Assembly (NCBI GenBank): GCA_937981985.1
Contig: CALJNB010000005.1
Location: 248,001-312,000, forward strand
Direction of reading: 5' to 3'
From: an uncultured bacterium
GTDB taxonomy: Bacteria; Myxococcota_A; Bradymonadia; Bradymonadales; Bradymonadaceae
DNA: 64,000 bases
Shown here: positions 52,140-61,262 of the stretch, piece by piece
How the letters are laid out: the number at the start of each line of letters is the position of its first letter
How positions within the stretch are numbered: position 1 is the stretch's first letter
The notes under the pieces: generated by a model
Told to the model about the DNA's origin: nothing
Database searches by the model: none
The model's input: the letters and a program-made list of their open reading frames with translations, nothing else
Program-made: the position numbers and the translations under genes

Positions 52140-54542
52140 GTGAAACAATACGCTTTAAAATCGAAAACCATCGTTCAATCCCATTTGTTGGACGGTTTGA
52201 ACGAACAACAACGTGTTGCCGCGGATCACGAAACGGGGCCTTTGCTCATTTTAGCGGGGGCAGGATCAGGTAAGACAAGGGTGATGACCCATCGCATTGC
52301 CCATATGATTTTAAATAAAGGGGTTGCGCCAGAATCGATCTTAGCACTGACTTTTACGAATAAAGCCGCCGGCGAGATGCGTGAACGTGTTGAAGACCTC
52401 TTAGCCTCTTCTAATTTGGGTTCTCATCCTACGGTTTCAACCTTTCATAGTCTTTGTGCGAAGCTACTACGCCGCGAGGCCAAACATCTGGGACTTGCGT
52501 CTAATTTTATCATCTACGATGACAAAGATCAGATGGCCTTCATTAAACGGATGCTAAAAGACGAGAATACGAAGGTTGATGTGGTCGAAGCGCGTCAGAA
52601 ACGGTCCTTTATTGAACGGCAGAAAAACGCAGCATTAACTCCTCAACAAACTCACGAATTAGCCTTTGATCAAGAGGCGGAAGATAATGCATTTTTTTAC
52701 GAGTCCTATCAGAAGAAGCTGCGCGAATCGAATTGTCTAGATTTTGGAGATCTTATTCTCGCGTTGATTGAAATTTTCAGAAATCAACCCGAAGTAGTAA
52801 AGAAGTACAGTACTTTATGGCAATTCATCATGGTCGATGAATTCCAAGATACCAATCCCGCACAAATGGAATTACTAAACCACTTGATCTCGACACACAA
52901 GAATTTGGCCGTTGTGGGTGATGATGATCAAGCGATCTACCGTTGGCGAGGCGCTACGGTTCGAAATATTCTAGACTTTGAAGAGCAACATTGCGATGTT
53001 TCGGTTGTAAAATTGGAACAAAATTATCGTTCGACGCAAACGATTTTGGATGCTGCTCACAATATCATCCAATATAATACGGATAGAAAAGATAAGAAAC
53101 TTTGGACTGCATTTGATCGTGGTGAGCCGATTACACTTTATACGTCCAACGACGATCGCGATGAGGCGATTTACGTCGTGAATACTGTCGAGGAGATCGT
53201 TAACGCGTCGAAAACGAGCTACAATGATATCGCTATCTTCTACCGTACTAACGCTCAGGCTCGTGCATTTGAAGAACAAATGCGCTTTTTAGATGTGCCT
53301 TATCAGATTGTCGGGGGAACTAGTTTTTATGCTCGAGAAGAGATCAAAGATATTTTGGCCTATCTAAAAATCGCGTTGAATCCGAAGAACGAAGTCGATT
53401 TTTTTAGGGTCCTCAATAAGCCGACACGCGGGATTGGTAAGAAGTCTGAGGATACGTTGAGAGTCGCAGCAGCGCTCCATCCGGAAGGTATTTGGGGCGC
53501 TATGGCGTCTCTTTACGATGATGCTTCCGCTGCGCATGAAGATCTTTTTTCGTTTACGAAACGCGCGAAAAAAAACATCTTAACTTTTTTCGAGATTGTT
53601 CAAACTCTACGTGAGATGCTTCGAGATGGTGCGTCGTTAGGTTCGGTAGTTACCCAACTTGTCGATCAAATTGATTACATTGCCTACGTTAATAAATCCG
53701 ATCCCGAGCGAGCAGAAGACAAAATTCGTAACGTCGAAGAGTTGATTAACGGGATGGATGCCTTTGAGGAAGAACAAGAAGATACTCCAGATGCGATGCT
53801 TCGGCTTCAGCTGTTTTTAGAGAAATCAGCATTACTGGCAAGTACCGTTAGCTTGGATCATTCAGCCGGCGCCGTTACTTTAATGACCGTCCACTCAGCA
53901 AAAGGATTAGAGTTCAACACGGTATTTTGCGTCGGTATGGAAGATGAAGTTTTTCCGAGCTCCCGGTCCGAAGGCGACCCCGATGCGATTGCCGAAGAGC
54001 GTCGACTCGCTTATGTGGCACTCACGCGTGCAAAGGAAAAGCTATATATTACCAACGCTCGGCGACGAAGAATCCGTGGGCAGTATTTTGAGACCAGTTT
54101 AAGTCGTTTTGTTTTAGACATTGAAGAAGAGTACGTAGAAAAGGATCCGAAGAGCGTTTACCGCCCGCAGCGAGCCGCTTCGATAAAGCGCAATCCTACC
54201 CAATCTCGTCCTTTTGGTTATGGGGTGGATCCTGAAGAATGGGCACTGGATCAATCTCCAGATATGTACAAGAATTCGCTATCAAAACCACCTTCGATTC
54301 CTGATTACGACGAGCTCTCTCAAGTCGCTGAGTACGACGACGAGCTTGTCTACGAAGTGGAGGATTTTTGTGCACCCGTGAACGACGACGTATTAATAGG
54401 CAAAGTGGTTAGCCATTCTCGTTTTGGGATAGGTGAGGTTTTATCGGTTAGCGGAACTGGCGACCGCGCAGTTCTCACGATTAAGTTTCCAATGGAAGTT
54501 GATGACACCGAAATCATCCGTAAATGGGTTAAAGTCCTTTAA
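52140..54542 (+). CDS. pcrA: UvrD/PcrA-type superfamily I DNA helicase
   Basis: 800 residues (GTG start). 3'-5' DNA helicase of repair and replication restart. Motifs: Q-motif LNEQQRVAADH near 21, Walker A AGAGSGKTRVMTHRIA near 37, TFTNKAAGEM near 71, TFHSLCAKLLR near 101, Walker B FIMVDEFQDTNPAQ near 230, GDDDQAIYRWRGAT near 260, EQNYRS near 297, TVHSAKGLEFNTVF near 582, and EERRLAYVALTRAKE near 617. The C-terminal Tudor-like domain (KVVSHSRFGIGEVLSVSG near 755), which in PcrA contacts RNA polymerase, is present. Confidence 0.95.
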   Translation: MKQYALKSKTIVQSHLLDGLNEQQRVAADHETGPLLILAGAGSGKTRVMTHRIAHMILNKGVAPESILALTFTNKAAGEMRERVEDLLASSNLGSHPTVSTFHSLCAKLLRREAKHLGLASNFIIYDDKDQMAFIKRMLKDENTKVDVVEARQKRSFIERQKNAALTPQQTHELAFDQEAEDNAFFYESYQKKLRESNCLDFGDLILALIEIFRNQPEVVKKYSTLWQFIMVDEFQDTNPAQMELLNHLISTHKNLAVVGDDDQAIYRWRGATVRNILDFEEQHCDVSVVKLEQNYRSTQTILDAAHNIIQYNTDRKDKKLWTAFDRGEPITLYTSNDDRDEAIYVVNTVEEIVNASKTSYNDIAIFYRTNAQARAFEEQMRFLDVPYQIVGGTSFYAREEIKDILAYLKIALNPKNEVDFFRVLNKPTRGIGKKSEDTLRVAAALHPEGIWGAMASLYDDASAAHEDLFSFTKRAKKNILTFFEIVQTLREMLRDGASLGSVVTQLVDQIDYIAYVNKSDPERAEDKIRNVEELINGMDAFEEEQEDTPDAMLRLQLFLEKSALLASTVSLDHSAGAVTLMTVHSAKGLEFNTVFCVGMEDEVFPSSRSEGDPDAIAEERRLAYVALTRAKEKLYITNARRRRIRGQYFETSLSRFVLDIEEEYVEKDPKSVYRPQRAASIKRNPTQSRPFGYGVDPEEWALDQSPDMYKNSLSKPPSIPDYDELSQVAEYDDELVYEVEDFCAPVNDDVLIGKVVSHSRFGIGEVLSVSGTGDRAVLTIKFPMEVDDTEIIRKWVKVL

Positions 54543-54594
54543 AACAACGTCTGAAACGAAAAAATGCAAGACCTTTTCAAATTCGTGCCTAACC

Positions 54595-54624
54595 TTGTTC
54601 AGAACCTTAAAAAATGTTTATAAG
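54595..54624 (+). promoter_or_regulatory. Possible promoter for the four-repeat gene
   Basis: TTGTTC, 18 bases, TATAAG, 34 bases before the ATG at 54658. Confidence 0.45.
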
Positions 54625-54657
54625 GGTAAGCACTAAAAACCGACTCAAGAGACAAGT

Positions 54658-55740
54658 ATGACTGCAAATTTAGCAAGTGTTAACGACGAACTTAATAGTA
54701 TTTTTGCGGATTACGATCGCAACTTTGCCGGCCGACCGAGAGCGACTCGAAACTCAGCAATTTTGTCCGATATCATCGAACGCTTGGAAAGTTCTATCGG
54801 GACTGCAAAGTCACTTGCAAACGGAGACGATTCGATTGCGGATACGCTGAAGACCGCAAACGAAAATTTGGATAGGTACCTTGAAGAATTAGAGGCAATT
54901 CGTACCATTCAGTCTGATTCACGCGTTGTATTCGCTGCAGAACTTGCGGGTGAAGCTAATCGAGTTTTTGATCGTTACCAGCGACATTTTGCCGGCGCCA
55001 ATCGTGCTACACGTGACTATTTAAAATTGAATGCGATGGCCGATGAATTGGTTTCGATCGAAGATAAAATGGCACAGCTTGTTGAAGCGGGTGTGAATGA
55101 GGCGAAAAAAGACCGCGGCGTCGTTAAAGAGCAACTTTCGCTTTATCGCACCGAGATTGCCAATATCAAACAAGCACAGGTTTCAGGAAACAACAGCGAA
55201 AAAGTGGATCGATATGCACAGCTAGCTAACGATCAGTTTCGTCTATATCGCGTTCACTTTTCGGGCAAAAGTCGCCCATCGCGACGCGTTGGTTTGTTGG
55301 AACGAATGAAATCGAATTTGAAAATCTATCGTCGTTATATGAATGATCTTCAAAAGTCGGGGTTTCGTAATACAATGAATCAGAAGAATATCGACGTCGT
55401 TTCGGCGAATATTAAGATGTACGAAACTGAAATTGAAGAAGTTAAAAAAGCCAAGGCCGCGATTCCAGTAAAAGATCTTGCTGGTAATTTGGGCGGCGCG
55501 GCGAATGAAATCTTTCAAAGCTATCGCGACTCTTTTGCTGGTAAAGATCGATCTGGTGTTGATATCGAGTTACTTAGCGATCTTTGCGATGGTCTTCATG
55601 ATATCGTCTTACAAATGAAAGAGATTTCAAACGAGATTGATATTGAGGCAAACGACGCTAACCTAAGAATTGTGGAAGAAAATCTAACTTCCTACGAAAA
55701 CGAGTACCGCGCGATTAAAGAAGCACAAGGAACAAAATGA
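54658..55740 (+). CDS. Protein of four ~90-residue helical repeats
   Basis: 360 residues, four copies of one unit. Each begins with a marked motif: FADYDRNFAGRPRATRN (17-33), FDRYQRHFAGANRATRD (near 105), FRLYRVHFSGKSRPSRR (near 193) and FQSYRDSFAGKDRSGVD (near 284). Each continues with a long amphipathic helix and ends with LxxYExExxxIKxA (LDRYLEELEAIRTI, LSLYRTEIANIKQA, IKMYETEIEEVKKA, LTSYENEYRAIKEA). There is no signal or membrane segment. I do not recognise the family; the highly basic start of each unit and the acidic helices suggest a protein- or nucleic-acid-binding scaffold. The stop overlaps the zinc-ribbon gene (ATGA), so the two are translated together. Confidence 0.85.
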   Translation: MTANLASVNDELNSIFADYDRNFAGRPRATRNSAILSDIIERLESSIGTAKSLANGDDSIADTLKTANENLDRYLEELEAIRTIQSDSRVVFAAELAGEANRVFDRYQRHFAGANRATRDYLKLNAMADELVSIEDKMAQLVEAGVNEAKKDRGVVKEQLSLYRTEIANIKQAQVSGNNSEKVDRYAQLANDQFRLYRVHFSGKSRPSRRVGLLERMKSNLKIYRRYMNDLQKSGFRNTMNQKNIDVVSANIKMYETEIEEVKKAKAAIPVKDLAGNLGGAANEIFQSYRDSFAGKDRSGVDIELLSDLCDGLHDIVLQMKEISNEIDIEANDANLRIVEENLTSYENEYRAIKEAQGTK

Positions 55741-56039
55741 CAGAATCGAATACCTACATGTATGCTCTATTATGGACTTGCTCAAGCTGCGGTTACGTCC
55801 GCGAAGGCGGCCAACCAAAGATGGAATGTCCAACTTGCGCGGCTTATAAAACAGCCTTCATTAGTTTTCCTCAGCATCTAGAAAAAGAGATCCGAGAAAC
55901 CTTCACCGAAGTGCCGCCGAATCATAAAGAATGTCGTGCTAAGCGAATGGAATTAATCGTGGAACATGACGTAAAGGAAAAGTCACCTTTTGCGGGGCGG
56001 ATACTTCCGGCCGCATCAGGCAATACGATGGATAATTAG
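55737..56039 (+). CDS. Rubredoxin/zinc-ribbon-type small protein
   Basis: 100 residues. Two CxxC pairs, CSSCGYVREGG near 15 and CPTCAAYKTAF near 31, have the spacing of rubredoxin-like or rubrerythrin C-terminal metal sites. The following 60 residues are polar and helical, with one further Cys (HKECRAKRME). There is no diiron rubrerythrin domain, so if it carries iron it could only be an electron carrier; a structural zinc is equally likely. Overlap with the four-repeat protein (ATGA) suggests the two form one complex. Confidence 0.8.
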   Translation: MTESNTYMYALLWTCSSCGYVREGGQPKMECPTCAAYKTAFISFPQHLEKEIRETFTEVPPNHKECRAKRMELIVEHDVKEKSPFAGRILPAASGNTMDN

Positions 56040-56043
56040 CGCG

Positions 56044-56787
56044 CTATTTTTCTATATCTTGCCAGGCTTCAACCTGGGTCAATGACATTCTGTCGCCAGG
56101 CTTAATACCGAGTGCTTTTGTCTGGCCGGCAACTAATTCAAGAACATATTTGGAGGGGATCTCTACACCACGAGCTTGTTTGGTCATCGGTTCCGCACCT
56201 TCTACAATTCCCACGATAAATCCCTTTTCGTCCATGAAAAGCATATCGAGTGGAATAAGGGTATTTTTCATCCAGAAAGAACGGATGCGAACATCGCCGT
56301 AGATGAAGAGCATGCCCCAGTCTTCGCGCATCGTTTTTCGGTACATCAAACCGCGCGTCATCTGTTTTACAGAAATAGCCAATTCTACCTTAAAGGTTTC
56401 TGACGAACCGTCGGCTTTTCGAATAATAGCCGTTGGCGTCGTCTCTTTAGTAACGCCCGAAATAGCGGGTGGAATTGTACACTTTGAGTCGATGCATCGA
56501 AGGTATGTTTTGCATTCGTCATCGAAAGTACAGACTGCTGGGCTCGCTTTTTCTTTAGGAGCTTTAGGCGCTTTTTTTAACGCATCAACATCGGTTGGCT
56601 TTTGGTCGACCTTTGCTTCAGTCTCTTTTTTCGCCTTTTTTTCGCGATCAATGCTTTTTGTCTTGGAACTCAGACAAGAGAACGTTGAGAGCGTTAGTAA
56701 CACGAGGACGCAGGTTAACGTCGTTTGAACGATTCCCATCCGGTGATAGATGCGAACAAGCCCTAGGGAAAGGTTAGAAAAACTCAC
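56044..56787 (-). CDS. DUF192 lipoprotein
   Basis: 247 residues from GTG 56787, which overlaps the stop of the upstream HEAT gene (GTGA); ATG 56739 is an alternative. The lipobox is LSTFSC. A charged linker (residues about 45-85) leads to a Cys-containing piece (CTFDDECKTYLRCIDSKC) and then the DUF192 domain (about 120-245): VELAISVKQMTRGLMYRKTM, MLFIYGDVRIRSFWMKNTLIPLDMLF (in order), and KYVLELVAG. DUF192 proteins are small periplasmic beta-barrels of unknown role. Coupling to the HEAT gene implies a joint function. Confidence 0.86.
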   Translation of the reverse strand: MSFSNLSLGLVRIYHRMGIVQTTLTCVLVLLTLSTFSCLSSKTKSIDREKKAKKETEAKVDQKPTDVDALKKAPKAPKEKASPAVCTFDDECKTYLRCIDSKCTIPPAISGVTKETTPTAIIRKADGSSETFKVELAISVKQMTRGLMYRKTMREDWGMLFIYGDVRIRSFWMKNTLIPLDMLFMDEKGFIVGIVEGAEPMTKQARGVEIPSKYVLELVAGQTKALGIKPGDRMSLTQVEAWQDIEK

Positions 56788-59036
56788 AGTGATTTAAGTC
56801 CTTTTTGGAGTGCGTTCTTAACATCGAGGTCTTTTTCTATTTTGATTCGGTTTTGAATACCTTTTTTCGCGCTTCGATCTTTCAGTTTGACGAGGGTTTC
56901 GATTGTCGTAAGTCGAACACGACGATTGGTATCATCCAACATATTGACGAGCAGTTCAGTAGCCGAACCGTGTTTCGTGGCACCCAGAGCTCTAATGGCG
57001 GCTAATTGTAAAGGTTCGTGTTCGTCGTTGAGACGAAGCGCGATTGCAGTTACGGCGGACTCGTCTTTGAAGGTTCCAAGTTGCACGATTGCAGCCTCTT
57101 GAACGAATTTTGATTTATCGGATACGCGACCGGACAGCATGGAGATAACGTCTCTTACGCCGCGCTGATCGTCACGAGAAATCAGGTTTCCGAGTGCGGT
57201 CAAAGACGCAGCTCGTACTCCTTCATCATTAGAAGAGCTCAGTTTCTTAATTTTGTCCCATGCAAAGGTTTCGCCTCTTCGACCAAGTGCCGAGATGGCG
57301 CCTGCTTGAACTGCAGTGTTTTTATCAGCCAACATTTTGGTGAGTTCGTCCGTTAAAACGCCCTCTTTTAAAAATCCGATCGCGTAGGCTACGTCGGCGC
57401 GAACCGCATTGTCCCGATCTTTAAGCATTCCTTTGAGTACCGTTTCGGCGTCTTTATTGGCGTAGCGTCCAATGGCTCTGGCGCTGGCGCCGCGAATACC
57501 AGCATCAGAATTTTTAGCTCCAGTTTTTAAGATGGAGAAAATTTTGGCGCTCTTTCCTTCTTTAGCGGCTTTTTCGCCGAAGGCTCGGTAGGCCAGACGT
57601 TGTGTAAATTTGTTTGAAGATTTGGTTTGTCCCGAAATCACGTTCGTTTTCTGAGCGGTCATAATTCTGTAGCCGGCGGCATCTGTTTTTCGCGGGAAGG
57701 ATTTAATCATACTGGCAATCGCTGGTAAGGACGAAATGTTTTTCCGCTTGGCGAGTTCTTCTAGTGCGGCAAGCTGACGTTCCGATTTCGATTTTTTTAG
57801 TAGAGCTTCTAATGCGATTCGTGCCGAGTCGTTTGGTGTGGCTCCTAATTTGACGATAGCGTCTAAGGCGAGATCGTTATTTGCGTTCTGCGCAAGGTAT
57901 TTCAATCCGGTGACTTTCGTATTCGCGCTCTTTTCGGAAAGTCGCGTTGCGATTTGTATTTTTGTAATCGGCTTTATTTTCTGATTATCAAGGGCTTTGG
58001 TGAGTACTTTATCTTCTTTTAGTTTGCTGAGCGCATCAACGGCGGCCGACGCGATAGTGGTCTTTTTATCACTGATTTTTTCGTTAAGAATTTTGACCGT
58101 TTCGGGAGTTGTTTTTGATTTTCCAAGCACGGCAATTGCTTCAATCGCCTGTTTCTCCGTTCCTTTGTTGAGCAGGTAGTAGGTCATTTGGACGCTATAT
58201 TTTGAATTTTTCGACTTACTCAAAAAGTCGGCGGCCTGAACGACAATCTTCTGGCTTTTATCTTTTTGCATCACTCGAAGCACGGCCGACAGAACCTTGT
58301 CTTCGTTGCGTTTGGCCTCAAGAATCGTAAGTGCAGTTTTCCGTATTGATTCTGTTTTGTGGTTCAGAAGTGGAAGAACTTTATCTACAAAAGGAAGACC
58401 CAGAGTGGGTAATAGCTTTGCTACGGTTCCAACGGTGTAAGGATCGGATGATTTAAGGTAACTATACACCTGTTTACGTATTTTAGGAGTTTTGGATGAC
58501 CAAGCTTTGATGACATCAAAACTCGACGCGATAGTTCCGTCGGGGAGCTGAACCTGAATAGATTTACTTTTTACGTTAGGTAAAACTTTCCAAAGAGGCA
58601 TGATTAAACTGTAAGCGGCGAAAGGTACGTCTTTTCGTTTGAGCACTTTGGATGTGTATCCGGGGAACGAAACGCCAGTGACCCCCATTTCAGTTAATGT
58701 ATATACTGTTTCGGCAATAATGATGACCGCGTAGGGCATATTGCGCTGTGGTATCGCGATCGAAACGCGAGCACTCGCAGGACTTGAACCTGATATGGTC
58801 AGTTTCGACGCGCCGTAGGTGGATCGTTTTGCTTTCTTTAGTGCGTTAAAGGCCGAGGTGATTGTATTTTTTGACGCTACACCTTTTAGTGAGTCAGTGG
58901 GTACCGGTACCAATACCCAATCGGCTTTTGTGCCGATTTCTACTTTTTGATAGCTAAAAAGTACGTTTCCGGCGTCTGCAGAAAGTGAAGATGTGGAGAG
59001 TAAGATAAATACAAATGATAAAATAATTCTAGACAT
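56784..59036 (-). CDS. Exported HEAT-repeat protein
   Basis: 750 residues. The ATG at 59036 follows GAGGTGATC. Signal peptide about 1-20 (ends LSADA). Residues about 20-175 form a beta-rich N-terminal domain with no match known to me. From about 190 to the end are at least twelve HEAT/PBS-type repeats, e.g. AVRADVAYAIGFLKEGV, AVQAGAISALGRRGE, GVRAASLTALGNLI, VRLTTIETLVKLKD. Such repeats make curved helical scaffolds. Exported HEAT proteins of this type occur in deltaproteobacteria with unknown partners; the DUF192 lipoprotein translated with it is the obvious candidate. Confidence 0.85.
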   Translation of the reverse strand: MSRIILSFVFILLSTSSLSADAGNVLFSYQKVEIGTKADWVLVPVPTDSLKGVASKNTITSAFNALKKAKRSTYGASKLTISGSSPASARVSIAIPQRNMPYAVIIIAETVYTLTEMGVTGVSFPGYTSKVLKRKDVPFAAYSLIMPLWKVLPNVKSKSIQVQLPDGTIASSFDVIKAWSSKTPKIRKQVYSYLKSSDPYTVGTVAKLLPTLGLPFVDKVLPLLNHKTESIRKTALTILEAKRNEDKVLSAVLRVMQKDKSQKIVVQAADFLSKSKNSKYSVQMTYYLLNKGTEKQAIEAIAVLGKSKTTPETVKILNEKISDKKTTIASAAVDALSKLKEDKVLTKALDNQKIKPITKIQIATRLSEKSANTKVTGLKYLAQNANNDLALDAIVKLGATPNDSARIALEALLKKSKSERQLAALEELAKRKNISSLPAIASMIKSFPRKTDAAGYRIMTAQKTNVISGQTKSSNKFTQRLAYRAFGEKAAKEGKSAKIFSILKTGAKNSDAGIRGASARAIGRYANKDAETVLKGMLKDRDNAVRADVAYAIGFLKEGVLTDELTKMLADKNTAVQAGAISALGRRGETFAWDKIKKLSSSNDEGVRAASLTALGNLISRDDQRGVRDVISMLSGRVSDKSKFVQEAAIVQLGTFKDESAVTAIALRLNDEHEPLQLAAIRALGATKHGSATELLVNMLDDTNRRVRLTTIETLVKLKDRSAKKGIQNRIKIEKDLDVKNALQKGLKSL

Positions 59037-59103
59037 GATCACCTCAATTTTGGATCTATATTGATAACCTTCAAAAGCAACTCATCATTCCAAATGGGCA
59101 GCC

Positions 59104-59128
59104 AAAAAAAATCCCGCGAATTTGCGGG
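59104..59128 (-). terminator. Intrinsic terminator after the small zinc-ribbon gene
   Basis: On the minus strand, CCCGC / GCGGG with a 6-base loop, then A and eight T, 33 bases after the stop at 59161. Confidence 0.85.
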
Positions 59129-59160
59129 TGATAAAGATTAGCGAACTTGGGACACTTTTC

Positions 59161-59367
59161 TTAGAAATTTAGAACACCGGCTCTTGCGCCGCTGATGGCT
59201 ACGAGTGTGTTACATTTGCCGTCCTGACATAGCCAAAACATCCCACTCGGGCCGGTATCTCGTAAGATCTTGGAAACGACCATGTCAGTTTCACATGCAG
59301 GACACGATTTTTTATTGCGGGTCCCTTTCTTATTTGAAGCGATTTTTGCTGGTTTTTTAGTTGCCAT
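59161..59367 (-). CDS. Small zinc-ribbon protein
   Basis: 68 residues. A basic N-terminus (about 20 residues, rich in Lys) precedes a four-Cys zinc ribbon: CPAC near 22, WLC near 46 and KC near 51. It has no signal peptide. The basic tail suggests nucleic-acid contact; no family is assigned. A GAGGTG ribosome site precedes the ATG. It is a separate unit, with a good terminator. Confidence 0.78.
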   Translation of the reverse strand: MATKKPAKIASNKKGTRNKKSCPACETDMVVSKILRDTGPSGMFWLCQDGKCNTLVAISGARAGVLNF

Positions 59368-59492
59368 TCTTCACCTCGAGCGTTGGCTTTATAAGTAAAT
59401 TTACCTTGAAGTGTTCACCTCAGGGGCGCCATGGGTACCCTACCTTAGAACAATAGTCAAATGTGGACTTGATGTTGATGGTCGACTCAATT

Positions 59493-59521
59493 TTGACACT
59501 GGGATTTATTCTAAGTAGAAT
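59493..59521 (+). promoter_or_regulatory. Strong sigma70 promoter before the DUF465 gene
   Basis: TTGACA, 17 bases, TAGAAT: one of the best-matched promoters in the window. The ATG at 59560 lies 38 bases after it. The -10 is within a palindrome ATTCTA-agt-... that shares its TAGAAT arm. Confidence 0.8.
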
Positions 59522-59559
59522 TCTCGTTCACCCCACACTTTACAATGGAGATTCTACTG

Positions 59560-59742
59560 ATGCGCAATAGAAACCAACCCCTAAATGCTAACGAGATTCG
59601 AGACGAACACGAAATTTTAGAAATTCGATTGGGCCAATTGGCTAAACACCTTTCTCTTTCTCCAGAAGAGCAGTATGAAGCGCAAGTTATCAAGAAGCGA
59701 AAGCTCGCTCTCAAAGACCAGTTAAATCAAAAGCCATCATAA
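59560..59742 (+). CDS. DUF465 (YdcH-like) small protein
   Basis: 60 residues. ATG 59560 has GGAG 9 bases upstream; ATG 59545 is in frame but would place its own start inside that ribosome site. The helical hairpin pattern EHEILEIRLGQLAKHLSLSP, EEQYEAQVIKKRKLALKDQL is typical of DUF465. The family is widespread and lacks a defined role. Its own strong promoter suggests steady high expression. Confidence 0.8.
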   Translation: MRNRNQPLNANEIRDEHEILEIRLGQLAKHLSLSPEEQYEAQVIKKRKLALKDQLNQKPS

Positions 59743-59863
59743 CTTCCGGCATCTTGGTTTAAGAATTTTAAACTGGGCATCTCTCCAAATTTGAGTAAAA
59801 TCCTCATAGATTAGGTTACTAATGACCTAAATCGTAATATACACGTCTTCTGAAGGGTTTCTT

Positions 59864-60322
59864 TTGAGCGAACTGACTCACACCTCGAGTATTCCTATTC
59901 CTAAAGATTGCAGCGATCCGATCGGTGAGCTCGAAATTTTTCTACGTACAAACGGTTACCTCATCCAAATCGACGCAGATTCATTGAGCGCGACACGCGG
60001 AGAAAAAGGAAAGGGATTTTGGACAAGTGATCTCACGGTTCTTCCGACTTCAGTGAAGATCAAAATGAAGGATAACCAAGCTGAAGTCGAATATCGAGTG
60101 GATACGACGGGCCAAATTTTGAACGATGAGGAAAGACAATTTTGGCCACGTGAAGTTCAAGCAGCAGGATCCTTTATTGCCGGAGGATCCCTCGAAAATT
60201 TAAAGGAAGCCCAGAAATTTCAAGCTTCAGAAATTCGATCGCGTTTCTTTAAAAGAGGCATGACCCTTTCGATCTCTATCGCCTTCGTTTTGTTTATTGT
60301 TGGAGTGCTTGTCTTCAAATGA
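59864..60322 (+). CDS. Tail-anchored protein of unknown family
   Basis: 152 residues. TTG start with AAGGG 6 bases upstream. A soluble N-terminal domain (about 1-125) with alternating strands (LTVLPTSVKIKMKDNQAEVEYRVD, in order) is followed by one C-terminal membrane helix (about 131-151, LSISIAFVLFIVGVLVF), so the domain faces the cytoplasm. It overlaps the FHA gene as ATGA. The pairing of two tail-anchored proteins suggests a membrane complex. No family is recognised. Confidence 0.75.
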   Translation: MSELTHTSSIPIPKDCSDPIGELEIFLRTNGYLIQIDADSLSATRGEKGKGFWTSDLTVLPTSVKIKMKDNQAEVEYRVDTTGQILNDEERQFWPREVQAAGSFIAGGSLENLKEAQKFQASEIRSRFFKRGMTLSISIAFVLFIVGVLVFK

Positions 60323-61239
60323 AACGCGATTTAGTTCTAGAAATTGTACGTGATTCAACCTCTTATACGATACAGGTTGATTCTCTGAATGGAATTTTGG
60401 GTCGCGGGCCAGATGCCGATATCCGTCTTCCTTTCCCTACGATAAGTAGCGCTCACCTCGAATTTAAAAAAGAGAACGAACTTTTCTTTTTTCGCGATCT
60501 CGGAACAACCAACGGGACATCGATCGAAGGCGTAAAAGTTGAACCCCGCAGGTGGATAGAAATTAAAGATCCCGTGACGTTAACGATCGTTGATACCCGT
60601 TTGATCTTTAGTGTTCATACCGAACATAAATCGCACTTTACAATGACCCAATCCGGGACCCTTGCGCGCAAACTTCTAATGGATGCTCTTGGATCCAAAG
60701 ATAGCGAGGGTCAAGAGAACGCATTTCTGGAGGCTTTGTCCGGATCCGGTAAAGGTGAACGCCTAACGCTCGATGACGGAATGGACCGAATTGAAATCGG
60801 TGGGATGCGTACAAATTTAGGATTCCCTCCCGGGACTCCACATGGGATTGCATTCATTTTTCGAGATGGGGATGGCTTTTCGATAAAGTCTAATGAGGCT
60901 ATTTCAATGCGTGGTAGGGTAGCAAAATATACCCAAGAACGACTCCGCGATGGCGATGAGCTTGTGATGCGCGAGATACGCTTTCTTTTTCGGGATCCGC
61001 TTGAGGCCTACTTTTCTGAAATCGATGATTCGCTACATGTTTCCTATGTGGCCGAACCTTCACCTTTGGTAACGCCTGGTGATACTTCGAAGGAGTTATC
61101 CGCACCAAAACCGATTCAGGGATCGACAAATCTGGTTCACGAAAAATCGAAAAGTGGCAAAGATTCGATTCTGATTGTCGTGGTTTTGATTGTGGTGGTT
61201 ATCGCAATTGTCGCGATAATTGGGGTCTTATCGCTTTAA
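60319..61239 (+). CDS. FHA-domain membrane protein
   Basis: 306 residues. FHA domain at about 1-95: LGRGPDADIRLPFPTISSAHLEF holds the GR...SSxH phosphothreonine-binding core, with GTTNGT at residue 74. A second region (about 140-245) repeats a similar beta pattern (DRIEIGGMRTNLGFPPGTPHG) without the binding residues. One C-terminal membrane helix (about 280-304, DSILIVVVLIVVVIAIVAII). It should read Thr phosphorylation by kinases such as those at 44-49 kb and sit at the inner membrane. Translationally coupled to the preceding gene (ATGA). Confidence 0.88.
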   Translation: MKRDLVLEIVRDSTSYTIQVDSLNGILGRGPDADIRLPFPTISSAHLEFKKENELFFFRDLGTTNGTSIEGVKVEPRRWIEIKDPVTLTIVDTRLIFSVHTEHKSHFTMTQSGTLARKLLMDALGSKDSEGQENAFLEALSGSGKGERLTLDDGMDRIEIGGMRTNLGFPPGTPHGIAFIFRDGDGFSIKSNEAISMRGRVAKYTQERLRDGDELVMREIRFLFRDPLEAYFSEIDDSLHVSYVAEPSPLVTPGDTSKELSAPKPIQGSTNLVHEKSKSGKDSILIVVVLIVVVIAIVAIIGVLSL

Positions 61240-61262
61240 GTTGCTGCGCCTGAAAGTCTGTC

